Translations under genes and position numbers: made by a program
Origin: Nakamurella multipartita DSM 44233
GTDB taxonomy: Bacteria > Actinomycetota > Actinomycetes > Mycobacteriales > Nakamurellaceae
DNA: 64,000 nt
NCBI RefSeq assembly: GCF_000024365.1
Contig: NC_013235.1
Coordinates: 744,001-808,000 of the forward strand
Reading direction: 5' to 3'
Shown here: positions 1-6,662 of the stretch, piece by piece
Layout: each line of letters starts with the position of its first letter
How positions within the stretch are numbered: position 1 is the stretch's first letter
Notes under the pieces: model-generated
Seen by the model: the letters and a program-made list of their open reading frames with translations, nothing else
Database searches by the model: none
What the model was told of the DNA's origin: nothing

Positions 1-55
1 CGTAGGCCTCCGCGCGGCCGTGCGTGCGAAACGACCAGTCGTCGGGTTGCGTCAT
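1..55 (-). CDS. 5' end of an unidentified gene, cut by the window edge
   Basis: An ATG at 55-53 has an ideal AGGAGG Shine-Dalgarno (65-60) upstream and opens a frame that leaves the window after 18 codons (MTQPDDWSFRTHGRAEAY). That is too short to name a family. It is divergent from the hydrolase starting at 235, so 56-234 would hold both promoters. Confidence 0.55.
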   Translation of the reverse strand, partial: MTQPDDWSFRTHGRAEAY

Positions 56-211
56 TGCACCTCCTGGCGCCCTCGACCGTAAAGGCTGCCGGTCCGGGCG
101 ACAAGGGGGCCCCGCCCGATGGCGCAAACCGGCCGGATCTCGGCACGAATGTGCATGGATTGTGGTCCCGGTCACGTCTTAGGTTGGCGCTGCAGACGAT
201 CACGGAATCCG

Positions 212-223
212 CACACCGGTGTG
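212..223. promoter_or_regulatory. 12-bp perfect palindrome touching the ribosome binding site
   Basis: CACACCGGTGTG is a perfect inverted repeat whose 3' end touches the AAGGAG Shine-Dalgarno (224-229) of the hydrolase gene. A TAnnnT box (TAGGTT, 180-185) lies upstream, so the palindrome would be inside the 5' leader. It could be an operator or a small hairpin that affects RBS access; the sequence alone does not decide. Confidence 0.35.
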
Positions 224-234
224 AAGGAGCCTGA

Positions 235-1113
235 ATGACAAGCACTTTGGACGATCCGACGGCGGCGGTCGCCGACCCGGAGAACCGTCAGGACGTCGAG
301 TTCGACTCGGACGGGGTCACCCTGCGGGGTTGGTACTACCGCGCCGCGGGAGACGCCGAAACGGCCCCGGTGATCGTGATGTGTCACGGGTTCGCCGCGG
401 TCAAGGAGATGTACCTGGACCGCTACGCCGAGCACTTCTCGGCCGGCGGCCTGAACGTCCTGGTCTACGACAACCGCAACCTGGGCGCCTCGGACGGCGA
501 GCCGCGCGGCGAGATCGACCCGCAACGCCAGATCGACGACTTCCGCAACGCGATCACCTTCGCCGAGACGCTGCCGGGGGTGGACCCGGACCGCATCGGC
601 ATCTGGGGCTCGAGCTACTCCGGCGCGCACGTGCTGGTGGTCGCGGCCACCGACCGCCGGGTCAAGGCGGTCACCAGCCAGGTGCCCGTCGTCGACGGCG
701 ACGCCAACTTCCGGCAACTGGTCCGGGCCGACTTCGTCGACGGCGCCCGGGCCGGCTTCGACGCCGACCGGCGGGCCCGGTATGCCGGCCAGCCGCCGGC
801 GATGATCGACGTGGTCAACGAGGATCCGATGGCCCCGTCCGCGCTGCCCACGCCGGACTCCTACGAGTGGTTCATCGGCACCCACAAGCTGCGCGCCCCC
901 AGCTACGTCAACTCTTGCACGCTGCGCAGCGTCGAGCGGTTCTCCGAATACCAGCCCGGGGCCTACATCCGGCTGATCGCGCCCACCCCGCTGCTGATGT
1001 GCGTGGCCCAGAACGACGTGCTCACCCCGACCCGGATCGCGTTGGACGGGTTCGAGACGGCCCGCGAGCCCAAGCAGCTGGTCGTCCTGCCCGGTGGCCA
1101 CTTCGACGCCTAA
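235..1113 (+). CDS. alpha/beta hydrolase, C-terminus cut by an in-frame TAA
   Basis: A 292-aa alpha/beta hydrolase of the dienelactone hydrolase/DUF1100-like type. It has the oxyanion motif HGFAAVKEMY near residue 51, the nucleophile elbow GSSYSG (Ser about 127), an acid in QNDVLTP (about 255) and the catalytic His in PGGHFDA (His 289). ATG 235 has AAGGAG five bases upstream. Translation stops at TAA 1111-1113, only three residues after the His. The same frame then stays open for 25 more sensible codons (VKGFDISAGVQLDWFRRHL...) to TGA 1189-1191, one base before the next gene. A TAC-to-TAA change is the simplest explanation. Residual activity is possible because the catalytic triad is upstream of the stop. 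Substrate unknown. Confidence 0.85.
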   Translation: MTSTLDDPTAAVADPENRQDVEFDSDGVTLRGWYYRAAGDAETAPVIVMCHGFAAVKEMYLDRYAEHFSAGGLNVLVYDNRNLGASDGEPRGEIDPQRQIDDFRNAITFAETLPGVDPDRIGIWGSSYSGAHVLVVAATDRRVKAVTSQVPVVDGDANFRQLVRADFVDGARAGFDADRRARYAGQPPAMIDVVNEDPMAPSALPTPDSYEWFIGTHKLRAPSYVNSCTLRSVERFSEYQPGAYIRLIAPTPLLMCVAQNDVLTPTRIALDGFETAREPKQLVVLPGGHFDA

Positions 1114-1192
1114 GTCAAGGGTTTCGACATCTCGGCGGGCGTGCAGCTGGACTGGTTCCGCCGGCACCTGCTGGTCGGGGCGGGGGTCTGAG

Positions 1193-2005
1193 ATGAGACT
1201 TCGGGACAAGGTGGCCGTGATCACCGGTGCGTCTTCGGGTTTCGGCCGTGCCGCGGCGCTGCTGTTCGCCGCGGAGGGGGCGTCGGTGGTGGTCGCCGAC
1301 ATCATCGACAAGCCGCTGCCCAAGGGCTTCGAGGACGATCTGGAGCACCCCACCGACGAGCTGATCCGCAGCAAGGGCGGGCAGGCGGTCTTCGTCCGCT
1401 GCGACGTCACCCGTAAGGCCGACACCGACGCGGCCGTCGCGGCCGCGGTGGAGAGCTTCGGCCGGCTGGACGTCATGTTCAACAACGCCGGGATCTATCG
1501 CGGCGGCAAGCTGTTCGACGAGTTCACCGAGGAGGACCTGGACGCCTGCTTCAACGTCAACGCCAAGGGCACCTTCTTCGGCACCCAGTCCGCGGTGGTG
1601 CAGTTCCGCCGGCAGGACCCGAACCCGGCCACCGGCCAGCGCGGCACCATCGTGAACCTGGTGTCCACCGCCGGGCTGCAGGGCCACCCGCGGCAGTCGG
1701 TCTACAACATCTCCAAGGGCGCGCAGGCCAACCTGACCCGGTGCGCGGCCATCGAGTACGGACCCGAGGGCATCCGGGTCAACGGGATCTGCCCCACCTA
1801 CGCCAAGACGGCGCTGACCCGGGACCTGTACGAGGACATGGCCTTCATGCAGACCTTCGCCGACAGTGTGCCGCTCAAGCGCTGGGGTGAGATGGCCGAC
1901 GTGGCCAACCTGGCCCTGTACCTGGCCAGCGACGAATCCAGCTACGTGCACGGCGATCTCGTGCGCATCGACGGCGGCGAGACGCTCTGCCGGTACTCGG
2001 TCTGA
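1193..2005 (+). CDS. short-chain dehydrogenase/reductase (SDR)
   Basis: A 270-aa classical SDR, an NAD(P)-dependent oxidoreductase. The cofactor motif TGASSGFG is at residues 11-18, NNAG at 97-100, the catalytic Ser at about 148, and YNISK (Tyr161, Lys165) completes the active site. ATG 1193 lies one base after the TGA (1189-1191) that would end the full-length hydrolase, so the two genes form an operon and were probably translationally coupled before the TAA arose. The acidic residue after beta-2 (VVAD) suggests NAD preference. The substrate cannot be read from sequence. Confidence 0.9.
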   Translation: MRLRDKVAVITGASSGFGRAAALLFAAEGASVVVADIIDKPLPKGFEDDLEHPTDELIRSKGGQAVFVRCDVTRKADTDAAVAAAVESFGRLDVMFNNAGIYRGGKLFDEFTEEDLDACFNVNAKGTFFGTQSAVVQFRRQDPNPATGQRGTIVNLVSTAGLQGHPRQSVYNISKGAQANLTRCAAIEYGPEGIRVNGICPTYAKTALTRDLYEDMAFMQTFADSVPLKRWGEMADVANLALYLASDESSYVHGDLVRIDGGETLCRYSV

Positions 2006-2092
2006 GCCCAGCGGCGTATACCGAGGGAGGCGCTCGTCGGGGGCGTCTCCCCCCGCCGCCACCCAAGCCCACCGCCGGCCGGCAGTGTCGAT

Positions 2093-2158
2093 CTCGCCGG
2101 CTGGCGGTGGCCGGTCGTCCTGGACGGCTGGCCGACGACGGCCACCGTGACCGGCGAG
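2093..2158. terminator. long imperfect hairpin between convergent genes
   Basis: Arms 2093-2119 and 2134-2158 are nearly complementary (CTCGCCGG pairs with CCGGCGAG at the base; CGGTGGCCG pairs with CGGCCACCG inside) around a 14-base loop. It lies between the SDR gene (ends 2005) and the convergent ANTAR gene (ends 2248), a natural place for a bidirectional terminator. There is no U-run, as usual in high-GC actinomycetes. Confidence 0.55.
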
Positions 2159-2247
2159 TCGCGGTGGATGTCGGGTTCGACGTCGACCGAGGACGGTGGG
2201 TGCACCGCACGATGAGTCGGGCGTGGGCCGGACGGCCCGGCCGCAGG

Positions 2248-2979
2248 TCAGGAGGCGGCGCTGATGGGTGCGCGGTCGAACTCGGCGATCACCTGGGTGG
2301 CGACGGCCGCGGAGCTCTTGCGCCGGTCCATCGCGGTGCGTTGGATCCAGCGGAAAGCCTCGGGCTCGGTCATGCCGCGGTGCGTCATCAACAGACCCTT
2401 GGCCCGATCGATGAGCTTGCGGGTCTCCAGCCGCTTGGCGGCCGCCTCGACCTCGGCGGTGAGCCCCGCGATCTCGGCGAAGCGGGCCACCGCCAACTCG
2501 ACCGCGGGGGCCAGCAACGACCGGCTCGGGAAGGCCGGCAGCAGGGCATGGACGCCCGCGTCCCGGACGGCGGCCAGCAGTGGCCGGTCGGTGTCGTCGG
2601 TGAGCACGATCACCGGACCGGTGCGCTCGGCCGTGACCTCGGCGACGGCCGGCAAGTCGTCGGGTCCGGGGGCCAGGGCGAGCACGATCAGATCCGGCCT
2701 CACCTCCCGGGTCACCGCACCCGCCTGGGCCGGGTCATCGGTCTCGGCCACGATGCGGAACCCGTGATCGGCCAGCACCCGGGCCACCGCAGCGCGGGTC
2801 GGAGCATCTCGGTCGACGAGCACGGCGGTGCGCGTCGGCTCCGGTTTCGGCTCGCCGATCAGGCTGGGGAACCGCGACGCGTCGCTGGGTCCTGACCCGC
2901 CGTCGCGGGTCAGGCCACCGTCGCCGGGGGCGTCCTGGTGGCCCCGGTCTCCGGCGGCCACATCCGATCGTGATGTCAT
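2248..2979 (-). CDS. ANTAR-domain regulator with a degenerate receiver domain
   Basis: A 243-aa two-domain protein. Residues about 50-165 look like a response-regulator receiver (TAVLVDRDAPTRAAVARVL...). The expected phospho-acceptor Asp is replaced (LIVLALAPG where LLDxxMP is usual) and the KP motif is missing, so classical phosphorylation is unlikely. The C-terminal part (KLIDRAKGLLMTHRGMTEPEAF) is a good ANTAR domain; ANTAR proteins bind paired RNA hairpins and act as antiterminators. ATG 2979 is chosen because a TTGAGC/TAGACT promoter puts the transcript start on it; a TTG at 3015 in the same frame lies inside the -35 box. Transcribed alone, convergent to the SDR. Confidence 0.85.
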   Translation of the reverse strand: MTSRSDVAAGDRGHQDAPGDGGLTRDGGSGPSDASRFPSLIGEPKPEPTRTAVLVDRDAPTRAAVARVLADHGFRIVAETDDPAQAGAVTREVRPDLIVLALAPGPDDLPAVAEVTAERTGPVIVLTDDTDRPLLAAVRDAGVHALLPAFPSRSLLAPAVELAVARFAEIAGLTAEVEAAAKRLETRKLIDRAKGLLMTHRGMTEPEAFRWIQRTAMDRRKSSAAVATQVIAEFDRAPISAAS

Positions 2980-2986
2980 GGTGCGT

Positions 2987-3015
2987 AGTCTATCAAGCAC
3001 TGCGTAGTGGCTCAA
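2987..3015 (-). promoter_or_regulatory. promoter of the ANTAR gene (leaderless)
   Basis: On the minus strand TTGAGC (3015-3010), a 17-base spacer and TAGACT (2992-2987) form a good housekeeping promoter. The ATG (2979) begins seven bases after the -10 box, so the mRNA would be leaderless. Confidence 0.6.
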
Positions 3016-3123
3016 GCACGGGTCCGGTTCGCGGCCGTCGTGGACGGCGGATGCCCCTACGATCGGGAACCACCGCGCATCCCGCGGTCGAGGTCATCTG
3101 CCACCCCGCTCGGAGGCTGTGTC

Positions 3124-4047
3124 TTGTCCGAATTCAACGGCGATGTCGCGCTCGCGATTGACGTGGGAGGGACCAAGGTCGACGCCGCGCTCATCACGCT
3201 CGACGGCGAGGTCCTCCGGTCGACCCTGACCCGGCGGCCGACCGGACGTGCGTCCAGCCGGGAACTGATCGGCGATTCGATCAGGGACGCGGCGGCCGGG
3301 GCGCTGGCCGGCCTGGCCCCCGGGCAACGGCTCCTGGGGATCGGGGTGGGGTCGGCCGGACCGGTCGACCTGCGAAACGGTTCGATTTCGCCGCTCAACC
3401 TGCCGACTGCACGCGGTCTGGTCGTGGCGCAGGTGCTGGACGGGTTGCATCCCGGCCTGCCGGTCGTCCTGGCCCTGGACGGCACCTGCATCGCGTTGGC
3501 CGAGCACCGGTGGGGCGAGCTCGCCGGTTGTGCCAACGGACTGGCCATGGTCGTGTCCACCGGCATCGGCGGAGGCTTCATCATCGATTCCCGCCCGGTC
3601 ACCGGAACATCGGGCAATGCCGGGCACATCGGTCAGATCCGGGTCCGGACCAGGGATGGGGCCGACCCGTCGGCCAGCACGCTGGAGGCAATCGCGGCCG
3701 GCCCCGGCACCGTCGCCTGGGCCCGGACGCAGGGCTGGACGGGCAGCACGGGGGAGGAACTGGCCGCCGACTACCGGTCCGGATCGCCGGTCGCCCGGCG
3801 CGCGGTGGCCCGGTCGGCCGAGGCTCTCGGCGAGGCGATTGCCGCCGCGACCACCCTGCTGGACCTGCAGACCGTCGTGCTGGCCGGCGGATTCGTCAAC
3901 GTCGCCGACGATTACGTCGAGCAGGTGGCGGCCGCGGTGCAGGTCAGCGCGTTGCATCCCTACGCCCGGTCCGTTCGGGTGACCCGGTCCGCCCTCGGCG
4001 GGGACGGGCCCCTGCTCGGTGCCGCCGCGCTGATACTGGGTCGCTGA
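3124..4047 (+). CDS. ROK-family sugar kinase lacking the zinc-binding cysteines
   Basis: A 307-aa ROK protein, probably a cytoplasmic ATP-dependent hexose or N-acetylhexosamine kinase. The phosphate-binding motif DVGGTK is near residue 11, the sugar-binding region LALDGTCIALAEHRWGE follows, and the ATP motif VVSTGIGGGFI with GTSGNAGHIGQ closes the core. The CxCGxxGCxE zinc signature normal after this Gly-His block is absent (RVRTRDGADPSASTLEAIAAG). No N-terminal helix-turn-helix is present, so it is a kinase rather than a ROK repressor. The TTG start at 3124 is preceded by GGAGG (3112-3116). The gene end carries a 14-bp tandem repeat that supplies the stop codon. Confidence 0.85.
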   Translation: MSEFNGDVALAIDVGGTKVDAALITLDGEVLRSTLTRRPTGRASSRELIGDSIRDAAAGALAGLAPGQRLLGIGVGSAGPVDLRNGSISPLNLPTARGLVVAQVLDGLHPGLPVVLALDGTCIALAEHRWGELAGCANGLAMVVSTGIGGGFIIDSRPVTGTSGNAGHIGQIRVRTRDGADPSASTLEAIAAGPGTVAWARTQGWTGSTGEELAADYRSGSPVARRAVARSAEALGEAIAAATTLLDLQTVVLAGGFVNVADDYVEQVAAAVQVSALHPYARSVRVTRSALGGDGPLLGAAALILGR

Positions 4048-4084
4048 TATTGGGTCGCTGATACTGCGTCGCTGATCCTGCGTC
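4029..4084. repeat. four 14-bp tandem repeats across the end of the ROK gene
   Basis: Units start at 4029, 4043, 4057 and 4071 with consensus GCTGATACTGGGTC and one or two changes each. The first unit codes for the last residues of the ROK kinase and the TGA (4045-4047) lies in the second. Later units extend towards the convergent permease gene. This looks like recent slippage amplification. Confidence 0.9.
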
Positions 4085-4093
4085 GCTGACCGA

Positions 4094-5520
4094 TCACCCT
4101 CGGGCCGGGCGCGGCGTGAGGATCGCGTAGACCACGGCCGCGGTCACCAGGCCGGCCGGCATCGCCACGTCCACCCCGATCAGCGCGGCCACCGGCCCGG
4201 TGTAGACCGAGTCCACGCCCAGGGCGGCCGCAACCATGCCGGCCAGCAGAGCAACGGCGCCGGCCGGATTGAAACCGCCGCGGAACCAGAACCGGCTGGT
4301 CCGGGTCTCGTCGGACAGCGCGATCCCGTCATACCGGTTGCGGCGCAGCACGATGTCGGTGGCGTAGATGGCCATGCTCGGCCCCAGCAACACCACGGTC
4401 AGCTGCAGGACCGTGCCCACCGTGTCCAGGAAATTCGAGATCAGCAGGCCGTACAGGGTCAGCCCGACGGCCGCCGCCCCGTCCACCAGCACGCTGCGCG
4501 AGCGGCTGATCCGCACCCCGATCGCCTGCAGGGCCAGGCCGGCCGAATACGCGGTCAGCGCGCTGACCGAGATGGTGCCCAGCACCAGGGCCAGCAGGAA
4601 CACCGGTGCGAACCAACCGGGCAGGATCTGCTGCAGGGCGTTCTGCGGGTCGGACATGTCCACCGCGGTCGCGGCCAGGGCCCCGATCGAGCAGACCAGC
4701 ACGCTGGGCAGAAAGCCGCCCAGTGCGGTCCAGGCGGCGGTCGCGACCTTGCTCGAGGTGCGGGGCAGGTAGCGGGAGAAGTCCGCGCTGTTGGTGTACG
4801 ACATCGGCCCGCGGCGATCAGCGTGACACCGGCGGCGATGGTGGCCCACAACTCGATCCCGCTCATCTTCTCGGCCGGAGCGGCCGAGAAGTCAGCGACC
4901 GTCAGCACACTCGTGCCGACCACGGCGAACGCCGCGATCAACGCGATGGTGATGGGCAGGTACAGCCGGACGATCGTGGCGTGCCCGAACACGCTGATGG
5001 CCAGGGTGATCGCGGCGATCGCCACCACCACGACGATGGTCTCGATCGGGTTCGGTTCGATGCCGATCCGCTCCAGCAGGGCGAACGCGGCCACCGACGC
5101 GGCGGCCAGGTTCAGCGCGAAATAGCAGACCGAGATCACCCAGCCGCTGATCGCGGTGTAGACCCGATTGCCGCGCACCCCGTACATCGCGCGGGTGATC
5201 ACCTCGCTGGGTGCGCCGGCGGCCGGTCCGGACACCGACAGGAACCCGGGCAGCAGCCAGCCCAGGTTGCCGATCACGATCACCGCCAGGGCCTGCGGCA
5301 GGCTCAGCCCCATCAGCACCAGCGTGCCGCCGACGACCAGGCTCAGGTAGTTGACGTTCGCCCCGGCCCACACCCAGAACAGTTCGATCGGCCGGCCGTG
5401 CCGTTCGGCGTCGGGAATGTGGTCGATGCCGTGGGTCTCGATCCGGCCGACGCGGTCGGGAGCCGCGACTGCGGGTGCGGCCGGCGGCCGATCGGCGTGG
5501 GTGGGGTCGGTCAGCGTCAT
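4094..5520 (-). pseudogene. NCS1-family nucleobase/cation permease with a 1-base frameshift
   Basis: Two frames together encode one NCS1 permease of about 475 aa, the usual length for cytosine/purine/hydantoin transporters with 12 membrane helices. The first part (from ATG 5520) includes ELFWVWAGANVNYLSLV and ends in GVTLIAAG. The second resumes with PMSYTNSADFSRYLPR, a signature NCS1 segment. The break lies at 4805-4811, where CGGCCCG should read CGGGCCCG; restoring one base joins both halves perfectly. ATG 5520 has GGAGG six bases upstream. It is divergent from the TetR gene, which probably represses it. Either a young pseudogene or a sequencing error. Confidence 0.85.
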
Positions 5521-5563
5521 GGGGGCCTCCAGATCGGGCGGGGCGGTCGGGGAGTGGGCGGCT

Positions 5564-5604
5564 ATTGGTCGGGCGCCCAATTGCTTATTGGTCACGTAGT
5601 CAAT
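5564..5604. promoter_or_regulatory. twin palindromic operators between permease and TetR gene
   Basis: Two 18-bp imperfect palindromes, 5564-5581 (ATTGGTCGGGCGCCCAAT) and 5587-5604 (ATTGGTCACGTAGTCAAT), share the half-site ATTGGTC and start 23 bp apart, about two helical turns. The second exactly fills the spacer between TTGCTT (5581-5586) and TAGCAT (5604-5609), a plausible promoter for the TetR gene. The arrangement suits autorepression plus control of the divergent permease. Confidence 0.6.
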
Positions 5605-5616
5605 AGCATGGTGGGC

Positions 5617-6261
5617 ATGACGTCAACCCTCGATCGCAAACGAATTCGCAAGGACCCGGCGACCCGCCGGGCGGAGATCGTCGCCGCCGCCGGCACGATC
5701 GCGCTGGCCGAGGGGCTGGAAAGTGTGACGCTGCGCCGGGTGGCCGACGACCTGGCCGTGCGACCCGGGCTGATCAGTCACTACTTCCCCTCGGCCGACG
5801 ACCTGGTGGCCGAGGCTTACGGCAGCGCGGCGGGGGCGGAACTGGACATCCTGATGCCGGCGGCCGATCGGGACGAGTCGCCGACGGTCCGGCTGGGCCG
5901 GTTCTTCAGCCGGACCATGCTCGCGCCCTACGACGAGATGAGCCGGCTCTGGGTCAACGTCCGGCACCTGGCCCGCTACCGACCGCTGCTGGCCGAGCGG
6001 GTGGCGCAGCAGGAGACGGCCTGGCGGGACCGGTTGGGCGGTCTGATCGCCGACGGCATCGCGGCCGGCGAGTTCACCACCGACGACCCGGAGGTCGTGG
6101 TGATGATGATCCTGGTCGTGCTGGACGGGTTGAGCGCGCACGTCAACACCGGCACGATCCAGCGGCCGGAAAGGGTGCTCACCATGCATGCCGCCCTGGC
6201 CGAACGCGAGCTCGGGCTGGCACCGGGCACGCTCGCCCGGGGCGGTGCTCTTCCCGGCTGA
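5617..6261 (+). CDS. TetR-family transcriptional repressor
   Basis: A 214-aa TetR regulator. The N-terminal helix-turn-helix covers about residues 12-60 (TRRAEIVAAAGTIALAEGLESVTLRRVADDLAVRPGLISHYF, read in parts); the C-terminal ligand domain is typical in length and resembles BetI/RutR-type regulators. ATG 5617 is chosen over the in-frame ATG 5608 because a TTGCTT-N17-TAGCAT promoter ends seven bases before it, giving a leaderless mRNA. It is divergent from the NCS1 permease with two matching palindromes between them, so the permease substrate (a nucleobase or hydantoin) is the likely inducer class. The ligand itself is unknown. Confidence 0.88.
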   Translation: MTSTLDRKRIRKDPATRRAEIVAAAGTIALAEGLESVTLRRVADDLAVRPGLISHYFPSADDLVAEAYGSAAGAELDILMPAADRDESPTVRLGRFFSRTMLAPYDEMSRLWVNVRHLARYRPLLAERVAQQETAWRDRLGGLIADGIAAGEFTTDDPEVVVMMILVVLDGLSAHVNTGTIQRPERVLTMHAALAERELGLAPGTLARGGALPG

Positions 6262-6279
6262 CCTCCGGCCGGTTGTTCC

Positions 6280-6346
6280 GGGGTTCGCTGATCTTTCCCG
6301 CGCGGGGAGCCCGGGATCCTGGTTTTGGCGCGGCTTTGATCAGCGA
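6280..6346. repeat. REP-like palindromic repeat, copy 1
   Basis: A 64-bp unit (6280-6343) recurs at 6363-6426 with two C/T differences. Its ends are inverted: TCGCTGATC (6285-6293) pairs with GATCAGCGA (6338-6346), and the interior contains smaller GC palindromes. It is an intergenic REP-like hairpin element downstream of the TetR gene. Confidence 0.8.
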
Positions 6347-6362
6347 TGTCTGGGGGCGTGCT

Positions 6363-6426
6363 GGGGTTCGCTGATCTTTCCCGCGTGGGGAGCCCGGGAT
6401 TCTGGTTTTGGCGCGGCTTTGATCAG
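6363..6426. repeat. REP-like palindromic repeat, copy 2, interrupted by the IS
   Basis: The left end GGTTCGCTGATC (6365-6376) should be answered by GATCAGCGAACC. GATCAG is present at 6421-6426, but the missing CGAACC lies at 8143-8148, directly after the IS110 element. Removing 6427-8142 restores a perfect 12-bp inverted end. Confidence 0.75.
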
Positions 6427-6439
6427 TCACCCTGTCCCT

Positions 6440-6662
6440 TCCGGTGACGCCACGACGGCGTGAAAATGGGTGGTGGGTTGCCTGTCGACGCCGATTCGTT
6501 CGCTTGAGCTTCGAGCCCGTTGATCAGTCTGGCGCCGGGGCCCGACCTTGACGGGTCACGCACTGTTGCTTCGAGCACGCCGGTCAGATTTTCGGTTCCC
6601 GACCGAGGCCCCCGGGCAGCCCGCCGTGGCGGTGGTGCACCTCAGGGAAGGAGCGACGCGGT
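6440..6662 (+). ncRNA. candidate bridge RNA (seekRNA) of the IS110 element
   Basis: IS110 elements encode a non-coding RNA next to the transposase whose two loops pair with target and donor DNA. Here two segments exactly 60 nt apart share the layout guide-CT, GCTTCGAGC, guide-AG. Loop 1: GTTCG-CT (6498-6504), GCTTCGAGC (6508-6516), TTGATC-AG (6520-6527). Loop 2: CT (6563-6564), GCTTCGAGC (6568-6576), CCGGTC-AG (6580-6587). TTGATCAG equals the left target flank (6419-6426), GTTCGCT is complementary to the right flank (8141-8147), and CCGGTCAG equals the right element end (8135-8142). The fourth guide (before CT 6563) shows no clear match to the left element end. A small hairpin TCGGT/ACCGA lies at about 6592-6606. 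RNA ends are unknown. Confidence 0.55.
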
